Source: an uncultured Methanobrevibacter sp. (GTDB lineage Archaea > Methanobacteriota > Methanobacteria > Methanobacteriales > Methanobacteriaceae). From it: DNA of 64,000 nt. The stretch's first letter is position 1, and every line of letters begins with the position of its first letter. The stretch covers positions 1 to 64,000 of the forward strand of contig CACYJH010000008.1 in NCBI GenBank assembly GCA_902774685.1. The letters are read 5' to 3'. A program made the translations under genes and the position numbers. The notes below the pieces were generated by a model. The model worked only from the letters and a program-made list of their open reading frames with translations, did no database searches and had not been told where the DNA came from. This document shows, piece by piece, positions 1 through 9,203 of the stretch.

Positions 1-680
1 CCAACATACAATACAGTGTGGTCTCCTACAATGTCTCCACCACGTACAGCATGCAATCCGATTTCCTCTTTGGTTCTTTTACCTACTTGACCTTGTCTTC
101 CATAGACTCCCACTTCTTCAGGGTCTCTTTCCAAAGCATCTGCGATTACTTCAAATGCAGTCATTGCAGTTCCGGAAGGAGCATCTGCCTTTTGGTTGTG
201 GTGAGCTTCAATGATTTCAATATCAAAGTCATTCAATATAGGAGTCAAGTCCTTCAATACCTTAAAGAATACATTTACTCCAATTGAGAAATTAGAGGAA
301 ATAACTGCTTTGATGTTCTTTTCCTTGATTACATCTGCATTTCCCTGTGCTTGCTCTTCTGTAAATCCAGTGGTACCGACCACTAAGTTTACTCCACAGT
401 CAGCAGTTCTTTTAATGGTTTCAACAGCAGCAGGAGCAATGGTAAAGTCTACTAATACTTCAGCTCCAGATTCTTTCAATGCTTTTTCCAAATCCTCTGA
501 ACCGACAATAGGAACTCCAAGTTTACCAATACCTGCTTTTTCACCTGCATCTACACCTGCTAAAGGGGTGTTTGGCATTTCAATAGCAGCTACTACTTCC
601 ATATCATCCTGTTCAGTAATTTTTCTTATAATTCCGGAGCCCATTCTTCCAGCAGCTCCAGTTACAGCAACTTTTATCAT
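1..680 (-). CDS. dapB: 4-hydroxy-tetrahydrodipicolinate reductase (DapB), 3' end cut by window edge
   Basis: Reduces 4-hydroxy-tetrahydrodipicolinate with NAD(P)H in the diaminopimelate route to lysine, a cytosolic step. The protein begins MIKVAVTGAAGRMG, with the nucleotide-binding GxxGRMG motif at residues 8-14. About 226 codons are visible; the family runs to about 270, so the C-terminal substrate-binding end lies outside the window. The start ATG is at 678-680. It follows dapA in the same direction across a 97-bp AT-rich gap, and lysC lies upstream of that, so the three form a lysine cluster. Lysine is also a component of Methanobrevibacter pseudomurein, which makes this pathway relevant to the cell wall. 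Family call is confident. Confidence 0.93.
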   Translation of the reverse strand, partial: MIKVAVTGAAGRMGSGIIRKITEQDDMEVVAAIEMPNTPLAGVDAGEKAGIGKLGVPIVGSEDLEKALKESGAEVLVDFTIAPAAVETIKRTADCGVNLVVGTTGFTEEQAQGNADVIKEKNIKAVISSNFSIGVNVFFKVLKDLTPILNDFDIEIIEAHHNQKADAPSGTAMTAFEVIADALERDPEEVGVYGRQGQVGKRTKEEIGLHAVRGGDIVGDHTVLYV

Positions 681-777
681 AATATCATCTATTAATTAAT
701 TTGGTTAATATTAAAAAATTCAAAAAAATAATATTAGAAAATAGGAACTTGTCCTATATTCCGAATAAGAAATAAAA

Positions 778-1671
778 TTATATAATTCCAGCATCTTCCA
801 ATGCTTTTCTTAAGATTGCCTTGTTCTCTTCCAACATAGGAACTAAAGGTAATCTTAAAGGTCCTGCAGGCATTCCCATCATTTTCAATGCTTCTTTTGC
901 AGGTGCTGGGCTGGTTTCAATGAATAAAGCTTTGATCAAGTCATATTGTTTGTAGTGCAATTCCATTGCTTTATCATAGTCACCGTCTAAGATGCAATTT
1001 ACCATTTGAACCATGGTTCTTGGGTCGATGTTTGCAGATGCACTTACTACTCCTCTTGCACCAACAGACATTAAAGGAAGGGTCAATTCGTCACTACCGG
1101 ACAATATTACAATATCGTCTTCCAAACCTTCATCCCTTAATAATTTCATGGTTTTGGATACTTTGTCCACATTGGAGGAAGCTTCTTTCAAAGCGGTTAT
1201 GTTGTCCACTTTTGCAAGTTCAACAATGGTTTCAGGAGCCATATCCAAACTGGTACGTGATGGAACATTATAAGTGATCAAATCAATGTCAACTGCATTT
1301 GCAATTTTGGTATAATGTTCAATGACACCATGTTGTTGTGGTTTGTTGTAATATGGGGTGATTAAAAGAGCCATGTCTGCTCCTGCATCATCTGCATATA
1401 CGGTTAAGTCCAATGCTTCAGAAGTTGCATTACTTCCAGTTCCTGCAATTGTGGTTACTCTGCCGTCAACTTCATCAACCATGATGTCAATGACTCTTCT
1501 GTGTTCTTCATGGCTAATGGTAGCAGATTCACCAGTGGTTCCTGCAGCAACTAAACCGTCAACATCCTGATCAATCAACCAGTTAATATTTTGTCTGTAT
1601 CCTTCTTCGTCTATGGATCCATCCTCATGCATAGGAGTGACCATAGCAACAGCTGTACCTTCAAAACGCAT
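778..1671 (-). CDS. dapA: 4-hydroxy-tetrahydrodipicolinate synthase
   Basis: Condenses pyruvate with aspartate semialdehyde, the first committed step of lysine and diaminopimelate synthesis. At 297 aa it is normal length. The class I aldolase features are visible: TTGES at about 45-49, the YNVPSRT block with Tyr134, and the Schiff-base lysine Lys162 in LKEAS. The start ATG at 1671 has a GGTG Shine-Dalgarno motif 5 nt upstream. It lies between lysC and dapB on the same strand. The 291-bp gap to lysC suggests its own promoter rather than tight operon coupling. Confidence 0.96.
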   Translation of the reverse strand: MRFEGTAVAMVTPMHEDGSIDEEGYRQNINWLIDQDVDGLVAAGTTGESATISHEEHRRVIDIMVDEVDGRVTTIAGTGSNATSEALDLTVYADDAGADMALLITPYYNKPQQHGVIEHYTKIANAVDIDLITYNVPSRTSLDMAPETIVELAKVDNITALKEASSNVDKVSKTMKLLRDEGLEDDIVILSGSDELTLPLMSVGARGVVSASANIDPRTMVQMVNCILDGDYDKAMELHYKQYDLIKALFIETSPAPAKEALKMMGMPAGPLRLPLVPMLEENKAILRKALEDAGII

Positions 1672-1702
1672 AATAACACCTTACTTACTATATAATTGTT
1701 TA

Positions 1703-1754
1703 ATTTATAATTCTAATTTATAATTTTGATTTATAATTTTGATTTAAATTTTAT
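1703..1754. repeat. 13-bp AT-rich tandem repeat upstream of dapA
   Basis: Four imperfect 13-bp units of the form ATTTATAATTTTG lie head to tail in the dapA leader and promoter region (units start at 1703, 1716, 1729 and 1742). The repeat is purely AT-rich. It could be slippage in low-complexity DNA or could offer several TATA-like sites. The rest of the 1672-1962 gap holds no other structure I can support. Confidence 0.6.
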
Positions 1755-1962
1755 TTTTAATTTAATTTTAATTTTTAAAAAGTCTTAGCAATTTCAAATA
1801 CTTAATCTATTAAAGTTCGTAGAAATAAAAACCAAATATTTTTACGAAACCCCAATGATTGTGTTGGAATTACATACAAAAAACGATAGAAGCAAATTAC
1901 TTCCCTTTAATGAAAATAAAAGCAAATGCCTCTTTATAAGATTAAAATAATAAAAGCGAGAG

Positions 1963-3180
1963 TTATAAAACTCCCTTGATTAAGTCGTATGCTACCTTAC
2001 CATCTTCCCAGTTAATAAATAAAACAATAGCAGTTTGGGATGATGAGATTTCAACAATGTTTATGTGTGCTTCCTTAAGTGGATTGGTGATTTCAGTGAT
2101 TACTCCAGGAGTTTCTATAAAGTCCGGATTAATCATGGTTAACATAGCAATGTCTCTACCTAAGGATATTGAACTTAAACTGTCTTCAGCAATGACTAAC
2201 TTGTGCAATAAATGGTATGCTTCATCAGCATCACATTTATCCAAGAATAAGGTAATTGAATTTTGACCTGCAGAAATGCCATAAATGTTAATGTTAGCTT
2301 CCGCTACCAAACTTGTCATCTTTGCAAGAAGGCCTATTTGATTAAGCAAATCCTCTCCAACCAAAGCAACTACAGATATTGGTTCAGGATGCAAACATAC
2401 TGATTTGTTCATGGAATCTTCAAAGGGACCTACAATCTCAGTCCCAGGGTCAGACAAATCACCTTTTTCAAAGCTAATGATCTTTGCTTTTATTTCAGGA
2501 TCTTTAAATCTTAAAGCATGAGGGTGTAAAACTTGAGCTCCATGAGTAGCTAAATCTCTCATCTCTTCAACAGAGATATAATCCAATTTTTCAGCTTCAT
2601 TGATTTTTCTTGGATCAGTGGACATGACTCCATCCACATCTGTAACGATGATTACATCATCTGCATTTAAGCAATGACCTAATAGGAATGCAGTTACATC
2701 ACTTCCACCTCTTCCTAAGGTGGTGACTTCTCCATTTTCAGTTCTTCCTAAGAATCCGCAGACAACTGGAATGATTCCTTGCTCTAAAAGTCCTAAAAGT
2801 CCTTGAGATTGCTCCTCAGTTCTTTCAAAATCAATTTGAGCTTTTCCATAGTTGTCATCAGTTATGACAGGCCATAAATCATGACTTGGATCTATGTATT
2901 CAGATTTTACGCCTAAGGATTCCAAGACTGATGAAAATACTCTGATACTAGTTCTCTCACCCATGGATAAAATTTCCGCCAATTGCTTTTCGGTTACTTC
3001 TTTTCCAATGGATTCATCAGCAATAGTTACTAAATCATCAGTAGTCTTGTTAATAGCTGATACAACAACCACAACCTTCTTTCCTTCCATATATGCATTT
3101 ACGATAGATTGTGCAGCTTTTCTAATTCTTTGTCCATTTCCAATTGAAGTACCGCCAAATTTGGCCACAATTAATTCCAT
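1963..3180 (-). CDS. lysC: Aspartate kinase
   Basis: Phosphorylates aspartate, the entry to the lysine, threonine and methionine branches. The amino acid kinase domain opens with VAKFGGTS, and LGRGGSD lies near residue 155. Two ACT domains occupy about 265-405, so feedback control by an end product is likely. I start it at the ATG at 3180 ([10 protein letters not shown]). A GTG four codons upstream is in frame, but it overlaps the AAAGGTG Shine-Dalgarno motif that serves the ATG. It is co-directional with dapA and dapB. Confidence 0.95.
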   Translation of the reverse strand: MELIVAKFGGTSIGNGQRIRKAAQSIVNAYMEGKKVVVVVSAINKTTDDLVTIADESIGKEVTEKQLAEILSMGERTSIRVFSSVLESLGVKSEYIDPSHDLWPVITDDNYGKAQIDFERTEEQSQGLLGLLEQGIIPVVCGFLGRTENGEVTTLGRGGSDVTAFLLGHCLNADDVIIVTDVDGVMSTDPRKINEAEKLDYISVEEMRDLATHGAQVLHPHALRFKDPEIKAKIISFEKGDLSDPGTEIVGPFEDSMNKSVCLHPEPISVVALVGEDLLNQIGLLAKMTSLVAEANINIYGISAGQNSITLFLDKCDADEAYHLLHKLVIAEDSLSSISLGRDIAMLTMINPDFIETPGVITEITNPLKEAHINIVEISSSQTAIVLFINWEDGKVAYDLIKGVL

Positions 3181-3489
3181 TTGTTTACACACCTTTTAAA
3201 TAAATTAAAAATTAAAATAATATTTTCACAAAATCATATTTTAAACTATTATCCATTATTATATTTTATAAAAGGGTATTAATAAATTTATTTATTTACT
3301 AATGATTTTTTTAATAAAAATTACTTATTTTTTAATAAAAATCCATTAAAAATAGTTAATATGGTAAAATAACCAATTAAATAAATTTATCAAATATATC
3401 TTTAGATCAAATGGAAAAACAGTTAAAAAATTTATAAAAATAAGTAGAAGATTAAAGTTAATTAATCTTAAAAAAAGTAAAAAATAAAA
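3181..3489. other. Intergenic region upstream of lysC
   Basis: About 310 bp of AT-rich DNA between the lysC start and the end of the S17e gene. It must hold the lysC promoter on the minus strand. Several TATA-like runs lie near 3263-3290, but none stands out enough to call. I see no small gene and no strong inverted repeat. Confidence 0.5.
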
Positions 3490-3687
3490 TTAAGCTTGGT
3501 TTGCTTGTTGTCTTACTAATCTAGTAATGTAACCAGCAATTTTATTTCTTAAATGTTTGGTACTTACAGTAGAGTATTCTGCTACTAATTTTTTGTTTTC
3601 TTCAAAGTCAGTAGTAAATTTGCCTTGGTGAGTTTCGATTAATTCTTTTGATATACGTTTTACAAATGAGGTTCTAATATTTCCCAT
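3490..3687 (-). CDS. rps17e: 30S ribosomal protein S17e
   Basis: Small archaeal/eukaryotic-type ribosomal protein of the 30S subunit, 65 aa. The start [18 protein letters not shown] and the later [14 protein letters not shown] block are characteristic of S17e. I place the start at the ATG at 3687. The upstream ATG at 3693 abuts the GGAGG Shine-Dalgarno sequence, whereas 3687 sits at ideal spacing. It follows the chorismate mutase gene, whose stop codon lies 2 nt before this ATG, so the two are translationally coupled. Confidence 0.95.
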   Translation of the reverse strand: MGNIRTSFVKRISKELIETHQGKFTTDFEENKKLVAEYSTVSTKHLRNKIAGYITRLVRQQANQA

Positions 3688-3689
3688 AA

Positions 3690-4013
3690 TCATTCCTCCA
3701 ATATTTCTTTTTGTCGATTTTTACTTAAAGTTGTTAGCATGTCCATAATATCGCTAAGAATATCTTTATCAATATTCAAGTCTTCAGCTAATTTATTTAC
3801 TTTGGCATGAACTTGAGCTTCTCTTGACTTATCATAAATTTCCATGCCTAAAAAAACTTTAGCCAAAATAATATCCTTAGCAAGTGAAGTTCTTTCACTT
3901 ATTAAGTTAACTAAATCATTATCAATTTCATCGATTCTTTTTCTAGACTTTTCAAGAACATTTTGAGCGTCTTCTTCCTTTTCAAACAGACTCATTATTT
4001 CTTTTTCATCCAC
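3690..4013 (-). CDS. aroQ: Chorismate mutase, AroQ type
   Basis: Converts chorismate to prephenate for phenylalanine and tyrosine synthesis. The 107-aa all-helical protein carries the AroQ pattern: [18 protein letters not shown] in helix 1, Lys-rich helix 2 around residue 50 and SREAQV near 63-69. It is the stand-alone archaeal form without a fused dehydrogenase. The start codon is GTG at 4013, 8 nt after a GGAG motif. It overlaps the start region of rps17e and probably forms a two-gene transcript from the TATA box at 4060-4069. Confidence 0.88.
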   Translation of the reverse strand: MDEKEIMSLFEKEEDAQNVLEKSRKRIDEIDNDLVNLISERTSLAKDIILAKVFLGMEIYDKSREAQVHAKVNKLAEDLNIDKDILSDIMDMLTTLSKNRQKEILEE

Positions 4014-4059
4014 AAAAATTACTCCATAGTTTTGATAATAATTATACTTTATATTTCAT

Positions 4060-4069
4060 CTTATATAAA
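4060..4069 (-). promoter_or_regulatory. TATA box of aroQ-rps17e
   Basis: On the minus strand this reads TTTATATAAG, close to the archaeal TATA consensus. It lies about 50 bp before the GTG start, allowing a leader of about 25 nt that contains the GGAG motif. Confidence 0.6.
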
Positions 4070-4199
4070 CATGCTTATTGAAATTAACTTTTACTAAAAA
4101 TAAGTTTTTTCAAATTTCTTTTCAAATGCTCTCAAAAATAATTAAATATAATAAAACCAATATTAGAGTAAGAAAAAAATAGAAAATACAAGTGAAATC

Positions 4200-5069
4200 A
4201 TGCATTACGTTAACGCTAAAAGCATCCTGTCCAACAAGAATGGAATGAACCTATACAGAGGCTGCACACATGGCTGCATCTACTGCGATTCCAGAAGCAA
4301 TGTCTATAATATGGACCATGCATTTGAAGATATTGAAATAAAGGCAAATGCAACAGAACTCCTTAAGAAAGCCCTAAGAAATAAAAAGGAAAAGGTGATG
4401 GTTGGAACAGGATCAATGACAGACCCATACATACCTCTTGAAAAGAAGATACAAAGTGTAAGGGAATCACTAGAACTCATTAACAAATACGGTCATGGAT
4501 TTACTTGCATCACAAAATCAAATCTAATATTAAGGGACTTAGATTTGCTTAAAGAAATCAATGAAAAGGCAAAAGCAGTCATTCAGATGACCTTAACAAC
4601 ATACGATGAAGAATTGTGCAAAATACTTGAACCTAATGTTTGCACTACAAGGGAAAGGGTGGAAGTATTGAAAATTCTAAACAAACACGACATACCGACA
4701 GTTGTTTGGCTATGCCCGATTCTCCCATTCATAAACGATACAGAAGAAAACATAAATGGAATACTTGACTATTGCATAGAATCAAATGTGAAAGGAATAA
4801 TCTGCTTTGGAATGGGAATGACCTTAAGGGAAGGAAACAGGGAATATTTCTATAATAAGTTAGACAAGCATTTCCCTGGACTTAAGGAGAAATACATAAA
4901 GACTTATGGAAACAGCTATGGATTGGCTAGTCCAAATCAAAAGAAATTAATGAATATTTTCTATCAAAGAACAGATGAAAACAATATAATGAACAATCCA
5001 GATGAAATATTCGAATATCTTCATGAGTTTCCAAGTAATGACAAGACTAATCAGACCACTTTATTTTAA
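4200..5069 (+). CDS. SPL-family radical SAM protein
   Basis: A 289-aa radical SAM enzyme. The [4Fe-4S] cluster motif C-x3-C-x2-C is at Cys22, Cys26 and Cys29 (RGCTHGCIYCDSR), an arrangement typical of the group related to spore photoproduct lyase (COG1533). The radical SAM barrel continues through VGTGSMTDPYIPLE and QMTLTTYDEEL. The substrate is unknown; homologues are common in anaerobes and the name photolyase should not be taken as function. It is divergently oriented from aroQ and stands alone. A short TATA-like region at 4146-4160 would serve it. Confidence 0.8.
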   Translation: MHYVNAKSILSNKNGMNLYRGCTHGCIYCDSRSNVYNMDHAFEDIEIKANATELLKKALRNKKEKVMVGTGSMTDPYIPLEKKIQSVRESLELINKYGHGFTCITKSNLILRDLDLLKEINEKAKAVIQMTLTTYDEELCKILEPNVCTTRERVEVLKILNKHDIPTVVWLCPILPFINDTEENINGILDYCIESNVKGIICFGMGMTLREGNREYFYNKLDKHFPGLKEKYIKTYGNSYGLASPNQKKLMNIFYQRTDENNIMNNPDEIFEYLHEFPSNDKTNQTTLF

Positions 5070-5169
5070 AAAAAAATAGTATTAAAATAGCTTTAAAAAT
5101 AGTAAAAAAATGAAAAAATAGATAAAAATTTGTCAAGCTATAATTTAAAGAGCTGAATTAAACTCATAC

Positions 5170-5733
5170 CTAATCATGCATAAATTCATTTCTTGCATCA
5201 ATTGCATCATTATTGTGAGGCTCAATCCTCAAGGCCTTATCAATTAACTTAAAGGCCATGTCATAATCCTTCAAATCATAGGAGATTGAAGCTGTTTCTA
5301 CCAAAGCAGGAACATATTTGCTGTCAATCTTCAGCATCCTGTAGCAGACGTCGACAGCATCCTCATATCGCCCCATTTGATGCAGTATTTGAGCTTTGTT
5401 TTCCAATGCAAACATGTAGTCCGCATCTATTTCCAATGCCTTGTCAATTAGCACAATGGCCTTATTATAGTCAGTGATCCTTTGATAAAAATGTCCTAGA
5501 CATGCCAGAAGCACTGGATTTTTGGGATCTGTTTCCAAGGCTTTCTTATATCCTGATAAAACCTTACTGTTTATTGCAAAATTGAAATCACCGATTTTAT
5601 CGGCTTCAGGAAAGTTAATACCTTCAGGATATTTTTTCAAGGATTTTTCAAGAAACACCGTGCAGTCCATATAACGACCACTGCCAATCAGATTGTCAAT
5701 CTTTTCCAGCACTTCATCCAACTCATTTTCCAC
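5170..5733 (-). CDS. Tetratricopeptide repeat protein
   Basis: A 187-aa cytosolic protein made largely of TPR units. About four helical pairs with the W/L-G-Y-A-F-A-P pattern run from residue 65 to the end (for example NPVLLACLGHFYQR and YMFALENKAQILHQMGRYEDA). TPR arrays mediate protein-protein contacts; no catalytic domain is present. The start is GTG at 5733, preceded by GAGGGG at good spacing. It follows the zinc-ribbon gene on the same strand after about 140 bp. Partner unknown. Confidence 0.8.
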   Translation of the reverse strand: MENELDEVLEKIDNLIGSGRYMDCTVFLEKSLKKYPEGINFPEADKIGDFNFAINSKVLSGYKKALETDPKNPVLLACLGHFYQRITDYNKAIVLIDKALEIDADYMFALENKAQILHQMGRYEDAVDVCYRMLKIDSKYVPALVETASISYDLKDYDMAFKLIDKALRIEPHNNDAIDARNEFMHD

Positions 5734-5870
5734 AGTATCCCCTCAAGCAAATAAAAAATTTTAATAATCAAACTCAAATTGTCTCTTTTTCAAATATTAA
5801 TTACAATTGTTTTTTCAATCCCCATTCCATTTTACTTTTTCTTAATCTTTCATATTCTTTCTGTTTTTTT

Positions 5871-6467
5871 TCACTCTTCACGTTCCCGTTTTCTTTTTAG
5901 CCATTGATCATGCTCATCACTGCCAATAGCTGACTTTAAAACTAAATTTCCATTAATGGAAATCTCTTGGAGTGCATAAGGATGTCTTGGGGCATTCTTG
6001 AAATCCATAACCCAAATAGGCTCTCTGTCTTCTTCAGAGTCTTCAGCATCTAGACTGCGCTGCCATTCATCGTCAGGGTCGGGACTATTACATTCTTTCC
6101 TCTTTTTATATTCCTCATAAATCAAACGTCTTCGATATTCATCACGCGCATGGGCCTTGGCCTTCAAATGAGTGAATACTCTGCCCATATCATTATCATC
6201 AAAGCCTTCATCTACATTCAAGAAAGTATTGCTTTCCATATCGACGGCATTTAATAAAATATTTACGTTCCCTCTGCTTTCGCTCTTGATTGAATCATCA
6301 TCGACAGCATTGTCAAAATAATCATAATAATTAGTGATTTGAGGATTATCATCGACATTTCCAGACTCCAAATCAGAATCCTCATCCTTCAATTTAGTTC
6401 CGCACTTAATGCAAAACTTCTGATTCTCCTCTAAAAGCTTGGTTCCACAATTAAAGCAAAACTTCAT
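5871..6467 (-). CDS. Zinc-ribbon protein of unknown function
   Basis: 198 aa. A double CxxC zinc ribbon sits at the N-terminus (Cys4, Cys7, Cys19, Cys22 in MKFCFNCGTK and FCIKCGTK). The rest is acidic and charged, with an Asp/Ser-rich linker at about 25-90 and an Arg/Glu-rich helical region at about 105-135. No enzyme motif is recognised. Such proteins are often regulators or scaffolds, but nothing here decides that. The ATG at 6467 has a GGTGA motif. It lies 60 bp after the shikimate kinase gene and may share its transcript. Confidence 0.65.
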   Translation of the reverse strand: MKFCFNCGTKLLEENQKFCIKCGTKLKDEDSDLESGNVDDNPQITNYYDYFDNAVDDDSIKSESRGNVNILLNAVDMESNTFLNVDEGFDDNDMGRVFTHLKAKAHARDEYRRRLIYEEYKKRKECNSPDPDDEWQRSLDAEDSEEDREPIWVMDFKNAPRHPYALQEISINGNLVLKSAIGSDEHDQWLKRKREREE

Positions 6468-6527
6468 AATGTCACCTTATAATCTAAAAACCAACAATAA
6501 AGTACAACAAAATCAAAATCAATTAAA

Positions 6528-7436
6528 TCAAATAATCCTTGTTCCCCTATTATCCACACTTGTTTCAATGACTCTTCCGTCATATGATGCCCATGCCTCT
6601 TTAACGCCATCAATTGAACTTTCATCCACAATAGCTACAAAAGAGGAACCTGTTCCAGACAATCCAGAAGCAAGTGCACCAGCTTGAAGTGCATCAAGGG
6701 CAATGTTGTTGTCAAATCCTAAAACATTACCGTACAATAGCCCATTTAATGTCAAAGCTTCTAGAAAATCTCCATCAAGAGCCTTGTTAAAGGCCATGCT
6801 TACAAATGGAGCAACCAATTTCATTCTATCAACATCCGAAGACCCGCTTAGGGATTCCTTATCCGGCATAAATACCAAAACATCATATTCAGGCATTCTT
6901 TCCTGATGCAAAATCTCCCTATTGCCATTGTCTGTAATTGTTAATCCTCCAAAGAAAGATGCTGAAGCATCATCAAAAGCGCCTGTAATTGTAACACCTG
7001 CATCAAGGGATGCATCAATACCCATGCTTATCATTTCCAGATCTGTCAATGGCTCAAGGCAAAACTCGCTTGCAACCAATGCAGCAGTTGCCATGACAAC
7101 AGCATTGGATAAAGCGCTGCTTGAAGAAAGACCTGAACCTAAAGGTAAATTGGATTTTGTATTGACTTCAATTCCCTGCCCATTTCCAAAATCCAAACTA
7201 GGTATGATATCATCGAAATCCAATGCACTACCTATCTTATAATGGTCTAAAACCTGTTCAACACATAAGTTCATCAAATGAGGGTCAGCCCCTATATCTG
7301 ATGAGCAGTTGACACCCACATCAGAAAACTTAGCCTCCGCCTCAATACCTAAGCCTATACCGAATGCAGAACCGAAACCTGTTGAAATAGCATTGATTAC
7401 TGTTGCAGAACCTGGAGAAAATACTGTTTTAGTCAA
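6528..7436 (-). CDS. aroK: Shikimate kinase, archaeal GHMP type
   Basis: Phosphorylates shikimate in aromatic amino acid synthesis. Archaea use this GHMP-fold enzyme instead of the bacterial AroK fold. The GHMP ATP-binding motif is visible at about residues 91-102 (NLPLGSGLSSSS), as is the C-terminal glycine-rich SGLSGTGSSFVA near 270. At 302 aa the length is normal. The start is a TTG at 7436, placed 4 nt after AGGTGA; the sequence MTKTVFSPGSATVINAISTG matches where the family begins. A shikimate kinase and a chorismate mutase within 4 kb suggest a loosely gathered aromatic pathway. Confidence 0.93.
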   Translation of the reverse strand: MTKTVFSPGSATVINAISTGFGSAFGIGLGIEAEAKFSDVGVNCSSDIGADPHLMNLCVEQVLDHYKIGSALDFDDIIPSLDFGNGQGIEVNTKSNLPLGSGLSSSSALSNAVVMATAALVASEFCLEPLTDLEMISMGIDASLDAGVTITGAFDDASASFFGGLTITDNGNREILHQERMPEYDVLVFMPDKESLSGSSDVDRMKLVAPFVSMAFNKALDGDFLEALTLNGLLYGNVLGFDNNIALDALQAGALASGLSGTGSSFVAIVDESSIDGVKEAWASYDGRVIETSVDNRGTRII

Positions 7437-7675
7437 AAAATCACCTAATTATCTTTAATAAATCTATATATTAATCTTAAAATCAAATGATATATATTTA
7501 ATGTAAATCAATGCAAGTATCCTATGATTTTTATAAAAAAATAAACTTTATATTAATGTAAGTAAATATATTATAATACAATAATTTTTAAAAATGATAA
7601 TGAGACATTCAAAGGATTGTTCATAAGAAAATATGAAATCATGATAAAAAAAAATAAAAATGCAAGAGTGATACT

Positions 7676-8512
7676 ATGAGTGAAAATAAATCAAAATGGC
7701 TTAACATAGGAATAGGCGCATTTATCATATTAGCTATAGTGTTGCTTTTAGTTCTTATTTTACCATTTGGCAATTTAATGATGGAACAGGATGAGATAGC
7801 AGTGATAAGCATTAGCGGAACTGTTACATACGATTCATCCAACTCAACTAAGGTATTTACAACTGCAAGCCAAATTGAGAAAGCACTGGATGAGGCAAAT
7901 TCCAACCCTAATGTTAAGGGAATTGTCTTGGATATAAACAGCAAAGGCGGAAGTGGAGTGGCATGTTCAGAGATAGCTGAAAAAATCAAGAATTCTTCTA
8001 AACCTGTAATCGCATATATTGGAGACAAGGGATTGGATGAAAGCTATATGATTGCCACAAGTGCAGATTCCATTGTTGCAAGTTCCTCATCATCAGTTGG
8101 AGGAATCGGCCTTAGCTTTATTGATAGTAGGAAATACTCTAAAGAAAATCTTACTGGAGTGTATAATAAGGATTATCTCAAATTGAAAAAATCAAATAAT
8201 GCCACCCCAGACAATCTTGAAATGGCTCAAAAGATGATTGATCAAGATTATACACAATTCATTAAGAAAATAGCTGAAAACAGAGACTTAAAACCAAATT
8301 ATGTTGCAAAATTGGCAAATGGCCAAAAATACAATGGAAATGAAGCTAAAAACTTAGGCCTAATTGATAAGATTGGAAATAAAAACAAGGCAATCAAACT
8401 TGCTGCATCAGATGCAAATGCAAAAAATTACACTGCAGTCAATTATCCTAAAGCTAAAAAAAGCCTAACTGAAACATTAGGAGAAAATAAGATATTCAAC
8501 TTATCATTTTAG
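7676..8512 (+). CDS. sppA: Signal peptide peptidase SppA (S49 family)
   Basis: Membrane-anchored serine protease expected to cleave leftover signal peptides. One N-terminal transmembrane helix spans about residues 9-31, followed by an extracytoplasmic S49 domain: IAVISISGTV, the PNVKGIVLDINSKGG block and ATSADSIVASSSSSVGGIG, where Ser140 in SVGGIG is the expected nucleophile. The dyad lysine should lie in the Lys-rich stretch near 165-172, but I cannot fix which one. At 278 aa it is the short archaeal form. The ATG at 7676 follows GAGTGA. It is divergent from the shikimate kinase gene. Confidence 0.85.
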   Translation: MSENKSKWLNIGIGAFIILAIVLLLVLILPFGNLMMEQDEIAVISISGTVTYDSSNSTKVFTTASQIEKALDEANSNPNVKGIVLDINSKGGSGVACSEIAEKIKNSSKPVIAYIGDKGLDESYMIATSADSIVASSSSSVGGIGLSFIDSRKYSKENLTGVYNKDYLKLKKSNNATPDNLEMAQKMIDQDYTQFIKKIAENRDLKPNYVAKLANGQKYNGNEAKNLGLIDKIGNKNKAIKLAASDANAKNYTAVNYPKAKKSLTETLGENKIFNLSF

Positions 8513-8638
8513 ATTCATTTAAAATTTAATCTTATAAATTTCTTTTAATAGGAATATTTATATATTAACGAACAATAATATAATAATAAATTTTACAAAA
8601 AACAAAATTAATTGAATAAACAAATCAAAGGTGATAAA

Positions 8639-8890
8639 ATGGTACACAGAATAGAAGTATTTACCTCACCAACTTGCCCACACTGCCCAGGTGCAGTAAA
8701 AGTTGTTGAAGAAGCAAAAGCAAAATTAGGAGACGAAATAGAAGTACAAATCCTCAGTATTGCTGATCCTGCTAACAGAGATTTAGCTATTGACTATGGA
8801 GTTCATGCAGTACCTGCAATTGCAATCAACAATTCATTAGCATTTATTGGTGCTCCAACTCTTGAAGAATTATTAGAAAGATTAGAATAA
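8639..8890 (+). CDS. Small thioredoxin/glutaredoxin-like redox protein
   Basis: An 83-aa thioredoxin-fold protein with the active site TCPHC (residues 11-15) and the cis-proline block AVPAIAI near 54-60. This compact form is known in methanogens as a thioredoxin or glutaredoxin-like disulfide reductant. The start is set at the ATG at 8639 (MVHRIEVFT), preceded by AAAGGTGA; an in-frame TTG 27 nt upstream has no such motif. It is a single-gene unit followed by a long AT-rich tail with repeated ACTATTTTT motifs. Confidence 0.88.
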   Translation: MVHRIEVFTSPTCPHCPGAVKVVEEAKAKLGDEIEVQILSIADPANRDLAIDYGVHAVPAIAINNSLAFIGAPTLEELLERLE

Positions 8891-8940
8891 TTGTTTTTAC
8901 AATTTTCTAATATTACTTTTCTTTTTTTAAACATTTTATT

Positions 8941-9114
8941 TACAAATTTTTAACTATTTTTAAACATTAACTCATTTTAACATTTTTTTTACAAACTTTA
9001 AACTATTTTTAAACATTGGCTCATTTTAACTATTTTCTGATTAATTTTTATAATGTCAAAAACACTATTTTTACTGTTTACCTATTAATTTTTATACATC
9101 AAAACACTATTTTT
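8941..9114 (+). repeat. Imperfect tandem duplications downstream of the thioredoxin gene
   Basis: Two diverged tandem duplications lie in this 313-bp gap (8891-9203). One has a 49-bp period (copies at 8941-8989 and 8990-9038, sharing AACTATTTTTAAACATT and CTCATTTTAAC). The other has a 44-bp period (from 9040 and from 9084, sharing ATTAATTTTTATA). ACTATTTTT occurs at 8953, 9002, 9064 and 9106, all in the sense direction of the upstream gene. I read the region as transcription end signals multiplied by duplication. No gene is visible. Confidence 0.65.
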
Positions 9115-9203
9115 AAAATAAAAATAAATAGAATTAATCAGATATATTATAATATTACACTAAAAAATTAAACAAAATATAAATTTTTATAAGAGGTAAA
9201 AAC

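Noticed and set aside
1-699. Open frames on the plus strand opposite dapB
   Set aside because: They mirror the coding strand of a clear dapB and have no recognisable protein features.
1672-1962. A lysine riboswitch before dapA or lysC
   Set aside because: The leaders are too AT-rich and lack the paired helices and conserved core of a lysine riboswitch.
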